Shown: positions 8,117 through 16,348 of the stretch, piece after piece
Layout: every line of letters starts with the position of its first letter
Position numbering within the stretch: position 1 is the first letter of the stretch
Source of the DNA: an uncultured Altererythrobacter sp.
GTDB taxonomy: Bacteria; Pseudomonadota; Alphaproteobacteria; Sphingomonadales; Sphingomonadaceae
Assembly (NCBI GenBank): GCA_938009055.1
Contig: CALLIO010000275.1
Location: forward strand, 1 to 23,110
Length of the DNA stretch: 23,110 nucleotides
Direction: 5' to 3'
Translations under genes and position numbers: made by a program
The notes under the pieces: generated by a model
Databases searched by the model: none
Seen by the model: only the letters and a program-made list of their open reading frames with translations
Told to the model about the DNA's origin: nothing

Positions 8117-9106
8117 ATGAACCAAGGCGGCAATGCAGCGGAAAAAGCGTTCGATCGGCGCGCTATTCCTACGCATGCGAGCGAGGCGCATTGGCATGCG
8201 AGCGATGGTTTTGCCCTGCGCCGGATTGATTGGCCCGGCGCTTCGCCAGACAATCCGCGCGGTTCGATCCTGTTCTTTCCCGGTCGCGGTGACAATTACG
8301 AAAAATATCTCGAAACGCTGGACGAATGGCACCGCAAGGGCTGGCGTGTAACCTCTGGCGATTGGCGCGGGCAGGCGGGATCGGGCCGGCTTGGCGATGA
8401 CGCGGTTACCGGACACATCTCTGACTTTTCGGTCTGGATTGATGATCTGGAGGCGATCTGGAGCGAGTGGGTGGCAAGCACGCCTGGCCCGCATATTCTG
8501 GCAGCGCATTCGATGGGCGGCCATCTGGTCACGCGCGCTTTGGTCGAAAAGAAGGTTGCACCCGATGCGGTCGTTCTGGTCGCACCTATGCTGCGGATGG
8601 TTGGGCCGCGCCTGCCGCTGCATATATTGCACGGCGCTGCCAAGGCGATGCTCAGATTAGGCAATCCCAAGCGTCCGGCCTGGAAGTGGAGCGAGAAACC
8701 GGGCGAGGTACCCAAACACCGCATATTGCTGCTCACCCACGATACCGAGCGTTATGAAGACGAGCTGTTTTGGCGTGATCATCGCCCCGAGCTGGTGATG
8801 GGGCCGGGCAGCTGGGGCTGGGTTGAGCGTGCTTATGCCTCTATCGCAGTGATCGAACGCACCGGCGCGATGGAGGCCGTGCAAACACCCATATTCATCG
8901 CCTCGACCAGTTTTGATAAATTGGTGAACCACAAAAGCTGCGTGAAGGCAGCGCAGCGTTTTCCCAAGGGGGAGTTCGTCAAATTTGGCTTCGAAGCGCG
9001 CCACGAAATCCTGCGCGAGGTCGACGAGGTGCGCGGCCGCTTGCTCGATGAAGTGGATGCATTTTTGGACCGCGCCGCACCGCGTAAAGGTAGCGATAAG
9101 GCCTGA
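8117..9106 (+). CDS. Alpha/beta hydrolase, serine aminopeptidase S33 / lysophospholipase-like
   Basis: A 329-residue soluble protein. The oxyanion-side motif FFPGRGDN (53-60) and the nucleophile elbow AHSMGG (130-135, S132) fit the PldB/monoglyceride-lipase type of alpha/beta hydrolase. D267 (STSFDKLV) and H296 (EARHEI) complete a plausible catalytic triad. There is no signal peptide. The ATG at 8117 has GAAGGG upstream and is unusually well supported. The stop overlaps the start of the next gene (TGATG), so the two are translationally coupled. The substrate is unknown; lysophospholipids or acylglycerols are guesses from the family. Confidence 0.87.
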   Translation: MNQGGNAAEKAFDRRAIPTHASEAHWHASDGFALRRIDWPGASPDNPRGSILFFPGRGDNYEKYLETLDEWHRKGWRVTSGDWRGQAGSGRLGDDAVTGHISDFSVWIDDLEAIWSEWVASTPGPHILAAHSMGGHLVTRALVEKKVAPDAVVLVAPMLRMVGPRLPLHILHGAAKAMLRLGNPKRPAWKWSEKPGEVPKHRILLLTHDTERYEDELFWRDHRPELVMGPGSWGWVERAYASIAVIERTGAMEAVQTPIFIASTSFDKLVNHKSCVKAAQRFPKGEFVKFGFEARHEILREVDEVRGRLLDEVDAFLDRAAPRKGSDKA

Positions 9107-10206
9107 TGAGCGCGTCGATCTACGATTTTGCCGTCATTGGTGCGGGGATGGCGGGCGCAAGCTTGGCGGCTGAACTGGCTCCGCATGCCCGCGTGATCGT
9201 GCTCGAGGCCGAGGATGCGCCGGGCTATCATGCGACGGGGCGTTCTGCTGCTTTTTGGGAAGAGTGCTATGGCGGCCCTGAAATTGTCCCGCTGACGCTG
9301 GCTTCGGGGCCTTTCTTGGAAGCGGGCGGCTTTTTGACCGCGCGCGGTGCGCTCTACATTGGCCAAAAGAGCGACCATGATGCACTCGAACAGTTCATGC
9401 AGACTTTCGTTGGGACAGGCGCAACGATCGAGCGGCTGGGTGGGGCAAAGCTTGCGCGCAAAGTGCCGCATCTCAAAAGCGATTGGGTGGATGCGGTGTG
9501 GGAGCCTGCCTGCGCAGATATTGATGTGGCGGGGCTACATGCCCACTACCTCAAAGCTTTGACCAAGGCAGATGTGCCAATGATGGTGCGCTCGCGACTG
9601 GCCGAGGCGTCGCATACAGACGGTGTTTGGGACATTGCCTGCGTCTCGGGCGAGCAAGTGCGTGCACGCACGCTCGTCAATGCAGGAGGGGCATGGGCCG
9701 ACGAGGTGGCGATGAAATCCGGCATTGCACCGATTGGGATCGAGCCAAAGCGACGCACCGTGGCGCAATTGCGGGTCGCGCCGCAGCCGCCCGCCGATAT
9801 GCCGCTGGTGCTCGACATCAATGGCGGCTTCTATTTCAAGCCGGAAGCAGGGCGCATTTGGCTTAGCCCACATGACGAGATCCCCAGCGAACCGTGCGAT
9901 GCAGCGCCTGAGGAATTGGACGTGGCCACAGCGCTCCACCGTTTCGAGCAAGTCGTCGACTGGCCTATCGAGCATGTCGAGCGCAAATGGGCGGGCCTGC
10001 GCAGTTTTGCCCCCGATCGCTTGCCTGTTTACGGTCGGGACCGCGATCAGCCCGCCTTCGCATGGTTTGCGGGGCAAGGCGGTTTCGGAATCCAGACCGC
10101 GCCCGCTGCAGCGCGGCTGATGGCGCAAAGACTACTCGGCCAAGCCACTGATAGTATGACGGTTAACATTTGTTACAAGCGCTATGATCCAGCACGGTTT
10201 CGCTAG
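9106..10206 (+). CDS. FAD-dependent oxidoreductase, DAO family (D-arginine dehydrogenase-like)
   Basis: A 366-residue cytosolic flavoenzyme. The FAD Rossmann motif VIGAGMAG (10-17) is followed by an acidic residue at the end of the second strand (LEAE, E34). The stretch YHATGRSAAFWEE resembles the region after the FAD motif in D-arginine/D-amino-acid dehydrogenases. A C-terminal GQGGFGIQTAPA is the second FAD contact typical of DAO enzymes. It probably oxidises an amine or amino acid, but the substrate is not fixed by sequence. Its start overlaps the hydrolase stop by one base, so both come from one message. The YegP-like gene follows after 57 bases. Confidence 0.87.
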   Translation: MSASIYDFAVIGAGMAGASLAAELAPHARVIVLEAEDAPGYHATGRSAAFWEECYGGPEIVPLTLASGPFLEAGGFLTARGALYIGQKSDHDALEQFMQTFVGTGATIERLGGAKLARKVPHLKSDWVDAVWEPACADIDVAGLHAHYLKALTKADVPMMVRSRLAEASHTDGVWDIACVSGEQVRARTLVNAGGAWADEVAMKSGIAPIGIEPKRRTVAQLRVAPQPPADMPLVLDINGGFYFKPEAGRIWLSPHDEIPSEPCDAAPEELDVATALHRFEQVVDWPIEHVERKWAGLRSFAPDRLPVYGRDRDQPAFAWFAGQGGFGIQTAPAAARLMAQRLLGQATDSMTVNICYKRYDPARFR

Positions 10207-10263
10207 AAGTTTCGCCCAAAAGCTGTAAATGTAAACTAGCACCACCATCGAGGGAGAAAACCA

Positions 10264-10440
10264 ATGGGTCACCATTTCGAAATCTACAAAGACAAGTCGG
10301 GCGAATTTCGCGTGCGCTTCAGCTACAACAGCGAAGTGATGTTCTCGACGCAGGGTTACAGCAGCAAATCATCCGCGCAAAACGCGATTGATTCGATCAA
10401 GAAGAACGGCCCTGGCGCCGATGTGGTCGACAACAGCTAA
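10264..10440 (+). CDS. YegP/DUF1508 family small protein
   Basis: A 58-residue protein starting MGHHFEIYKDKSGEFRVRF, with YSSKSSAQNAIDSIKKN at residues 32-48. The pattern (FEIYKD..GE.RFR..., then G.Y.SK..A.N.I.S.K.N) is that of the DUF1508/YegP fold, seen here as a single copy; E. coli YegP carries two repeats. Function is not established. A strong ribosome binding site (AGGGAG, 10251-10256) lies upstream, and an excellent terminator follows 24 bases after the stop. Both suggest a well-expressed unit, though it may also be read from the FAD gene upstream. Confidence 0.85.
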   Translation: MGHHFEIYKDKSGEFRVRFSYNSEVMFSTQGYSSKSSAQNAIDSIKKNGPGADVVDNS

Positions 10441-10463
10441 GCTGTCCTCAGATTCAACGAAAG

Positions 10464-10496
10464 AGCCGGGTGCCCCAACGGGCGCTCGGCTTTTTT
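10464..10496 (+). terminator. Rho-independent terminator after the DUF1508 gene
   Basis: A 12-base-pair stem, AGCCGGGTGCCC (10464-10475) with GGGCGCTCGGCT (10480-10491), including two G-T pairs, is closed by a CAAC loop and followed by six T's (10491-10496). It ends the + strand hydrolase/FAD/DUF1508 unit. The - strand side lacks a good T run, so it serves rnhA poorly. Confidence 0.9.
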
Positions 10497-10507
10497 GTGG
10501 GCTGAGA

Positions 10508-10978
10508 CTATTCTTCGCTGAGCTCTTCAGCTTCGGTGAGGGCCCGAACTTGTTCGTCCGCGGCATCGCTCGCTAGCCGGTCAACCCGCTCATTATCGGG
10601 ATGGCCATCGTGCCCCTTGACCCAGTTCCATTCGATCTGGTGGTCAGCCGATTGGTCGATCAGCTCGTGCCATAGGTCGGCATTGCGCACTGGCTTCTTG
10701 CTGGCATTGATCCAGCCGCGCTTTTGCCAGCCCTCGATCCATTTGGTCATTCCGTCGAGCACATATTTGCTGTCGGAATAAAGCTGGATCTCGCAAGGTT
10801 CGATCAGCGCCTCGAGCGCGCGGATCACCGCGGTCATTTCCATCCGGTTGTTGGTGGTGTCTGCCTCGCCGCCCGAAAGCTCTTTCTCATGCGTGCCCAT
10901 GCGCAGCAAAACGCCCCAGCCGCCTGGTCCCGGATTCCCTTTACAGGCGCCGTCAGTATAAATTTCGATCCGTTTCAT
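10508..10978 (-). CDS. rnhA: Ribonuclease HI
   Basis: The 156-residue enzyme degrades the RNA strand of RNA:DNA hybrids such as primers and R-loops. The four catalytic acids are in place: D9 (IYTDGACKGNPGPGGWG), E47 (NNRMEMTA), D69 (YSDSKYV) and D133 (NERVDRLA). The active-site histidine H123 lies in KGHDGH. Length matches E. coli RNase HI (155). The C-terminus is a short acidic tail. It is the last gene of the ispH-thrB-rnhA run, 27 bases after the thrB stop. Confidence 0.97.
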   Translation of the reverse strand: MKRIEIYTDGACKGNPGPGGWGVLLRMGTHEKELSGGEADTTNNRMEMTAVIRALEALIEPCEIQLYSDSKYVLDGMTKWIEGWQKRGWINASKKPVRNADLWHELIDQSADHQIEWNWVKGHDGHPDNERVDRLASDAADEQVRALTEAEELSEE

Positions 10979-11005
10979 AAGAATAATGTGCCACCGGCTG
11001 GTATT

Positions 11006-11980
11006 TTACGCAAAGGTCTTCGCGTCGCAGCTCTTGTAAAAGTCCAATCTCTTCACGAATTCCATCGGGTCCTTGTGAACAACCAATGCATCCTGAGGTG
11101 AATTAAGCCAATCATCTGCGCGTGAGGAAATAAAGCGCATAGACGCGCCGCGTGCCAAAATGGGAAGGGCCTGCCTTTCTTGCTCGCTCAGCCGCCTTTC
11201 CTGTTCGTAGCCGCGAATCAGCGCTTCGGCGATATCACTACGGAACGCGCCGGTGCTGCGTTCAAAGCACCATGCGGCATGGGTGACTGCTAAGTCATAG
11301 GCGAAATAGTCATTGGCCGCGAAATAGAAGTCGATGAGGCCGCTAACCTCATCGCCCAGCATCAGCACATTGTCGGGGAAGAGATCGCAATGCGCCACCC
11401 CTTGGGGCAGGTCCGAAGGCCAATTGTCGGCGAGAAAATCCAGCTCGGCCTCGCATACGTTAGGCAAGGCGGGATCAATCGAGGCGAGCGCATCGGCTCC
11501 ACATGCCTCGATCACTCTCCGCCATTCCGCAAGGCCAAGCGATTGTGCGCGAAACTGCGCGAAATTGCCTGCTGCGAGATGGATTTGCGCCAAAGCCTTG
11601 CCCACGCTGAGCGCCTGCTGCGGGGTGGGTTGATCGACCGAGACACCCGGTAAATATTCGATCAGTGCGACCGATTTGCCGTCGACCAGCCGGAAACTTG
11701 CGCCTTCGCGGTCATGGATAGTGCGCGGAACAGGGCAGCCAGCATCGGCCAGATGATCGAGCAAACCAAGGAAAAAGGGCAGCTCGGCCACATCGATCCG
11801 GCGTTCATACATGGTAAGGATGAAGCGTTCGCGCCCTTTGCCGGTCCCGCTGGTCTCGATCAGCCAGTTCGAGTTGGAGACTCCCTCGGCAATGCCCTTT
11901 GCCGAAACCAGATCGCCCACGTCATAATGGCCAATCAGCTCGGCAAGGTCTTCAGCGCCCAGATGCGTGTAAACGGCCAT
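11006..11980 (-). CDS. thrB: Homoserine kinase (aminoglycoside phosphotransferase fold)
   Basis: The 324-residue enzyme phosphorylates homoserine on the threonine pathway. It belongs to the APH/choline-kinase-like class of homoserine kinases found in proteobacteria, not the GHMP class. The start MAVYTHL and the GVSNSNWLI stretch are typical. The catalytic loop is HCDLFPDN (197-204, D199), and the metal-binding IDFYFA has D217. It lies 16 bases after ispH and 27 before rnhA, a gene order I recall from many alphaproteobacteria. The sequence is intact. Confidence 0.94.
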   Translation of the reverse strand: MAVYTHLGAEDLAELIGHYDVGDLVSAKGIAEGVSNSNWLIETSGTGKGRERFILTMYERRIDVAELPFFLGLLDHLADAGCPVPRTIHDREGASFRLVDGKSVALIEYLPGVSVDQPTPQQALSVGKALAQIHLAAGNFAQFRAQSLGLAEWRRVIEACGADALASIDPALPNVCEAELDFLADNWPSDLPQGVAHCDLFPDNVLMLGDEVSGLIDFYFAANDYFAYDLAVTHAAWCFERSTGAFRSDIAEALIRGYEQERRLSEQERQALPILARGASMRFISSRADDWLNSPQDALVVHKDPMEFVKRLDFYKSCDAKTFA

Positions 11981-11996
11981 TGCGTGTGCTCGCCCG

Positions 11997-12971
11997 CTAT
12001 TCAGTCAGCTGGCGCGGCAGTTTGAAGACCATTTTCTCCTCTGCCGCCATAATCGTATGCTCGGTGACATCGCGCCATTGGCTGATGCGATCGACCACCT
12101 CGCGCACCAGTTTTTCTGGTGCGGATGCCCCGGCGGTGAGGCCAAGGGTGGAAATCCCATCGAGCCATGCTGGATCAATCTCGTCTGCGCGTTGGATCAG
12201 CTTTGCCTCTGTTCCCAGCCTTTGCGCTACTTCCACGAGTCTGAGTGAATTGGAAGAATTGGGCGCGCCGATGACCAGCACCAGATCGCTGCCAGGGGCG
12301 ATTTGTTTAACCGCGGTTTGGCGGTTGGAGGTGGCGTAGCAAATGTCCTCTGCCTTGGGCCCGACAATCTGGGGAAAGCGTTTTTCAAGGGCTGCGATGA
12401 TTTCGGCCGTATCATCGACGGAAAGTGTGGTCTGGGTGAGGTATGAAAGCGGCGTGTCGGGGGCAAATGTAAGCGCGGCCACATCTTCAACCGTCTCAAC
12501 GAGGGTCATTTCGCCGTCGTCCACCTGGCCCATGGTGCCGATCACTTCGGGGTGGCCAGCATGGCCGACGAAGATGATGTGCTGCCCCTTTTCAATCTGG
12601 CGTTCTGCTTGGCGATGGACTTTGCTGACCAGAGGGCAAGTCGCATCGACATAGATCATTTCGCGCCGCTCGGCTTCGGCGGGCACCGATTTGGGCACGC
12701 CATGCGCGCTAAAGACAACCGGTGCCTCGTCAGGAACTTCGTCCAATTCCTCAACAAAAATAGCGCCTTGTGCCTTCAAGCTGTCAACAACATAGCGATT
12801 GTGGACGATCTCGTGGCGCACATAAACCGGCGCGCCATAGCGTTCGATTGCTTTCTCGACGATTTCGATGGCGCGATCCACTCCGGCGCAAAATCCGCGC
12901 GGTGCAGCGATCAAAAGCGTGATACCCGGGCGGTTTTCCCCCGTTTGCGAGTCTTGAAAGGGAGCGTTCAT
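11997..12971 (-). CDS. ispH: 4-hydroxy-3-methylbut-2-enyl diphosphate reductase
   Basis: The 324-residue 4Fe-4S enzyme performs the last step of the MEP isoprenoid pathway, giving IPP and DMAPP from HMBPP. The three cluster cysteines are C28 (PRGFCAGV), C112 (DATCPLV) and C211 (DICYAT). Substrate-contact residues of the family are also present: H57, H90 (SAHGV), the HPE triplet with H140 and E142, and the SNS-like NSSNS motif. GAGGG is six bases before the ATG at 12971. That ribosome binding site lies inside a predicted leader hairpin (see the separate entry). First gene of a run with thrB and rnhA. Confidence 0.97.
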   Translation of the reverse strand: MNAPFQDSQTGENRPGITLLIAAPRGFCAGVDRAIEIVEKAIERYGAPVYVRHEIVHNRYVVDSLKAQGAIFVEELDEVPDEAPVVFSAHGVPKSVPAEAERREMIYVDATCPLVSKVHRQAERQIEKGQHIIFVGHAGHPEVIGTMGQVDDGEMTLVETVEDVAALTFAPDTPLSYLTQTTLSVDDTAEIIAALEKRFPQIVGPKAEDICYATSNRQTAVKQIAPGSDLVLVIGAPNSSNSLRLVEVAQRLGTEAKLIQRADEIDPAWLDGISTLGLTAGASAPEKLVREVVDRISQWRDVTEHTIMAAEEKMVFKLPRQLTE

Positions 12972-13032
12972 GTCTCGCCCTCTAGCGCTTTCATGTGCGC
13001 ACCGCTAGGGCGTAAGAGAGATGAAAAGCGCT
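12972..13032 (-). promoter_or_regulatory. Structured ispH leader with ribosome-binding-site sequestering hairpin
   Basis: On the - strand, CGCCCTAGCG (13012-13003) pairs with CGCTAGAGGGCG (12987-12976): ten base pairs with a two-base bulge. The second arm contains the ispH ribosome binding site GAGGG. A competing pairing exists upstream: AGCGCTTTTCAT (13032-13021) with ATGAAAGCGCT (12994-12984), one bulge. It uses the same bases 12984-12987, so the two structures exclude each other. This is the layout of a translational switch, but function is inferred from base pairing only. The repeats could instead be operators in a divergent promoter. Confidence 0.45.
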
Positions 13033-13078
13033 GCTGCATAGAGCGGCGCGGTGAGTGATAAGGTTGAGCGGTAAGGAC

Positions 13079-13744
13079 ATGGCTTTGACGAACAGACTTC
13101 GCAATCGTTTCCTGATGACGGGCGCGCTGGGTTGCGCGCTTGCTGGATGCGCGAGCACAGGTGAACTGGTGGTTGACCAAGGGGTCGGCATTACGGCTGT
13201 GCTTTCCTCATGTCCTGCGGTTGGCGTGCCTGACTATACGGGCGATGTGACCTTGTTCCGTACGCCTGCAGCCGCAAAAACCACCGACAATCTTGATATG
13301 ACGGCTGCGATCACGAATTTGCGCAGCACATGTGATGATAGCTCCGCCAAGGTTTATACCGGTGCGACTTTCGATGTGGTGGCACGGCGCGCGGATGTGC
13401 GCGGAGCGCGATCTGTGACCTTGCCCTATTTCACAACAGTTTTGCGCGGCGGAAGTGCGGTTGTTACCAAACGCATCGGTTCGGTCACGCTGAACTTTGC
13501 CGATGGACAGGAACGCGCACAGGCAACCGGTAAAGCGGGCGCCTTTGTCGACAAGGCTGCAGCGACCTTGCCTGCCGATGTTCAAGAAAAGATAACCCGC
13601 CGCCGCCGGGCAGGCGACCGCGATGCAGCACTTGATCCGATGGCTGATCCGGCGGTGCGCGCGGCAATCCAGCGCACCAGCTTTGAAATGCTGGTTGGCT
13701 TCCAGCTGGACGAGCAGCAATTGGCCTATAACGCCACACGCTGA
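13079..13744 (+). CDS. Uncharacterised lipoprotein
   Basis: A 221-residue predicted lipoprotein. The n-region MALTNRLRNR is basic and is followed by a hydrophobic stretch and the lipobox LAGC, with C24 the lipidated cysteine. The mature part has two more cysteines (SSCPAV and RSTCDD), which may form a disulfide, and a basic RRRR patch about three quarters along. I do not recognise the family. The ATG at 13079 was chosen over the GTG at 13055 because it gives a normal signal peptide; AAGGA stands very close to it. It lies divergent from ispH and 55 bases before argS. A role at the outer membrane is likely from the signal alone. Confidence 0.8.
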   Translation: MALTNRLRNRFLMTGALGCALAGCASTGELVVDQGVGITAVLSSCPAVGVPDYTGDVTLFRTPAAAKTTDNLDMTAAITNLRSTCDDSSAKVYTGATFDVVARRADVRGARSVTLPYFTTVLRGGSAVVTKRIGSVTLNFADGQERAQATGKAGAFVDKAAATLPADVQEKITRRRRAGDRDAALDPMADPAVRAAIQRTSFEMLVGFQLDEQQLAYNATR

Positions 13745-13799
13745 TTAAACTGGCAAACGGCGCTTTTCCGGACCGAGCATTTCGGCTAGGCGCGCCCCT

Positions 13800-15572
13800 A
13801 TGTCTGATACAGAGAATATAACACAAACTGTGCACGCCGGATTTGCGGCTAAGCTGGACGCTGTTTTGACCGCGCTGGAGCATGATGGCGTTTTGCCCGC
13901 TGATGCGCCGCGCAAGGGTGTAACAGTCGAACCTCCGCGCGATCCCTCGCATGGCGATCTGGCGACCAATGCCGCGATGGTTCTTGCCAAGCAGGCCAAG
14001 ACCAATCCGCGCGAGCTGGCAGGCAAGATCATCGAGAAACTTTCCGCCGATGATGCGGTTGAAAGCGCAGAGATTGCGGGCCCCGGCTTCATCAATTTGC
14101 GCCTTGGCGCTTCCGTTTGGCTTGGCGAATTGCACGCCATTGCAGCGATGGGCGAGGCTTACGGCCAATCAACGATGGGCGCGGGCAGGCGGGTTAATGT
14201 CGAATATGTCTCGGCCAATCCCACCGGCCCGATGCATATGGGCCATTGCCGCGGCGCGGTGGTGGGCGATGCGCTTTCCAGCCTGCTCGAATTTTCCGGC
14301 CACAAGGTTACGCGCGAATATTATATCAATGACGCTGGCGGACAGGTCGATGTGCTCGCTCGCTCGGCGCATCTGCGCTATCTTGAGGCGCTGGGCGAAG
14401 ACATTGGCGACATTCCAGAAGGGCTGTATCCCGGCGATTATCTAAAGCCGGTTGGCGCAGCGCTGGCAAAATTGCACGGTGATGCTTTCAAAGATGCGTC
14501 AGAAGAGGATTGGCTCGACACATTTCGCACAGATGCGGTCGCTCAGATGATGGAACTCATCAAGTCTGACCTTCATCTGCTGGGTATCTCGCATGATCTC
14601 TTCTCGTCTGAAGCCGTGCTTCACGCCAAAGGAAAGCCCGCCAAAGCAGAAGCTTGGCTGCGCGAGCATGATCTGGTTTACGACGGCGTGCTCGAAGCAC
14701 CCAAGGGCAAGGCCCCACCAGAAGATTGGGAGCCGGTCGAGCTTCCGCTGTTCCGCTCAACCAAATTCGGTGATGATCAGGACCGCCCGATCAAGAAATC
14801 GGATGGCAAGTGGACATACTTCGGGGCTGATCTCGCCTATCACATGCAAAAGGCTGAGAATGCCGATGAATTGATCGACATTTGGGGCGCGGATCACGCC
14901 GGAACGGTCAAACGGATTAAGGCGGCGGTTTCCGCTCTGTCAGAAGGGCAGGGCAAGGCCATACCCTTTGACGTAAAACTGGTGCAGATGGTCCAGCTGA
15001 TGCGCGATGGCGAACCGGTCAAAATGTCGAAGCGTTCGGGCAATTTCATCACTATCGCTGATATGGTGGAGGAGCTGGGCGCAGATGTTGCGCAAAATAT
15101 CATCCGCTTCACCATGCTAACGCGCAAGCCCGAAGCGCAGATGGAGTTTGACTTTGCCAAGGTGGTTGAGGCGTCAAAAGACAATCCGGTCTTCTACGTT
15201 CAATATGCCCATGCACGGATCCAATCGACCCTGCGCAAGGCGGCAGCCGAAGGGTTTGCACCGTCAGATGCGCATCTCGATCAATTGGGTGAAGAGGAGT
15301 TGGAGCTGGTCAAACAGGCCGCGCAATTCCCGCGTTTGGTCGAAGCGGCAGCCTCCGCACGCGAACCGCACCGTATCGCCTTTTACCTTTATGATCTCGC
15401 CGGGGCCTTCCATGCCTATTGGAATCTTGGCAATGATCGGCCCGACAAACGCTTCATTGTGGCACAAAGTCCTGATTTAACAGGTGCTAGGCTTTTCCTC
15501 GCGCTGCAATTGGGGCAAACTATAGCCAATGGCCTGCGCATTTTGGGCGTCGAGGCGGTTCAGGAGATGTAG
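13800..15572 (+). CDS. argS: Arginine--tRNA ligase
   Basis: A 590-residue class I synthetase charging tRNA-Arg. The N-terminal Add-1 domain (about 10-110) is followed by the HIGH-type motif HMGH (146-149, in SANPTGPMHMGHCRG), the Rossmann core and the KMSK loop (KMSKRSGN, 408-415). A C-terminal DALR anticodon-binding domain has YVQYAHARI, characteristic of ArgRS. Unlike many bacterial ArgRS, which lack an intact KMSK, the alphaproteobacterial type seen here keeps it. No clear ribosome binding site precedes the ATG. The stop is two bases before the preferred start of the next gene. Confidence 0.97.
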   Translation: MSDTENITQTVHAGFAAKLDAVLTALEHDGVLPADAPRKGVTVEPPRDPSHGDLATNAAMVLAKQAKTNPRELAGKIIEKLSADDAVESAEIAGPGFINLRLGASVWLGELHAIAAMGEAYGQSTMGAGRRVNVEYVSANPTGPMHMGHCRGAVVGDALSSLLEFSGHKVTREYYINDAGGQVDVLARSAHLRYLEALGEDIGDIPEGLYPGDYLKPVGAALAKLHGDAFKDASEEDWLDTFRTDAVAQMMELIKSDLHLLGISHDLFSSEAVLHAKGKPAKAEAWLREHDLVYDGVLEAPKGKAPPEDWEPVELPLFRSTKFGDDQDRPIKKSDGKWTYFGADLAYHMQKAENADELIDIWGADHAGTVKRIKAAVSALSEGQGKAIPFDVKLVQMVQLMRDGEPVKMSKRSGNFITIADMVEELGADVAQNIIRFTMLTRKPEAQMEFDFAKVVEASKDNPVFYVQYAHARIQSTLRKAAAEGFAPSDAHLDQLGEEELELVKQAAQFPRLVEAAASAREPHRIAFYLYDLAGAFHAYWNLGNDRPDKRFIVAQSPDLTGARLFLALQLGQTIANGLRILGVEAVQEM

Positions 15573-15574
15573 TG

Positions 15575-16339
15575 ATGATGGTCGGGGGCGATGCCGTACA
15601 CGGAGACGGCGACTGGGACGGCGAAGCAGCCGAGCTTGAGCTCAGCGAAGATGAGAGCCTGCCTTGGCTCGAAACGGATGAGTATGACGAGGACGCAGGT
15701 GCGGTTGATACAGCGCGCATCATCGGCTTTGCAGCTTTGCTGTTGCTGCTGTTGGCGCTGATTATCGGCGGGCTGTGGTGGCTAACCAATCGCAATGATG
15801 GCGCAAATGCGGTTGCGGATGGCAGCACGATTGAGGCGCCCGATGGCGACTATAAAGAGCGCCCTGACGATGCCGGCGGCAAGGAATTTGCCGGAACGGG
15901 CACTGTCGCACCAGCCGTTGGCCAGGGCGAAACACGCGAAGGCACGATCAGTGACGGCGCGGCTGAGGGTTCGCAAGGCATTGAAGATTCGCCAGCGGCG
16001 GGCGCAGGTGCTGACTTCACCAACAATGGCGGCAACACCAGTGGCGGTTCTGCGCAAGCTGGTTCGGCCAATGCGGGCAATGGCTCTGCCACAGCGTCAA
16101 GCGGCGGTGTCGGCGTTCAAGTCGGCGCATTCGGTTCAGAAGCGCGTGCGAAAGAAGGTTGGGCGCAGCTGAAGCGTCAGACAACTGCGCTCAACGGCGT
16201 GCGCTACCGCGTGGTCAAAGGCACAGCTGACATCGGCACAGTCTACCGTTTGCAGGCCGTTTCAGGCAGCGCGGCAGCAGCCAACCAGCTCTGCAGCAAG
16301 CTCAAGGCGGATGGCCTCGCCTGCCAGGTAAAACGCTGA
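15575..16339 (+). CDS. SPOR-domain membrane protein
   Basis: A 254-residue protein. An acidic cytoplasmic N-terminus (1-45) leads to one membrane helix (about 49-70), a long Gly/Ala/Asn/Ser-rich periplasmic linker (72-177) and a C-terminal SPOR domain (about 178-254, starting VGVQVGAFGSEARAKEGW). SPOR domains bind denuded peptidoglycan at the division septum. The layout is like FtsN and other SPOR proteins, so a division or cell-wall role is likely, but it lacks any recognisable FtsN-specific segment. AGGAG in the 3' end of argS supports the ATG at 15575; 15578 and GTG 15572 are alternatives. It sits between argS and nagZ. Confidence 0.9.
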   Translation: MMVGGDAVHGDGDWDGEAAELELSEDESLPWLETDEYDEDAGAVDTARIIGFAALLLLLLALIIGGLWWLTNRNDGANAVADGSTIEAPDGDYKERPDDAGGKEFAGTGTVAPAVGQGETREGTISDGAAEGSQGIEDSPAAGAGADFTNNGGNTSGGSAQAGSANAGNGSATASSGGVGVQVGAFGSEARAKEGWAQLKRQTTALNGVRYRVVKGTADIGTVYRLQAVSGSAAAANQLCSKLKADGLACQVKR

Positions 16340-16348
16340 TTGACATAA

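Noticed and set aside
8023..8295. An N-terminal extension of cpaA by 91 residues, as the open frame allows
   Set aside because: It overlaps the well-supported divergent hydrolase gene and its sequence is unlike prepilin peptidases; the TTG at 8022 fits better.
13485..14168. A 227-codon open frame on the - strand across the lipoprotein and argS
   Set aside because: It is antisense to two clear genes, has no family resemblance and no ribosome binding site; a by-product of GC-rich codon use.
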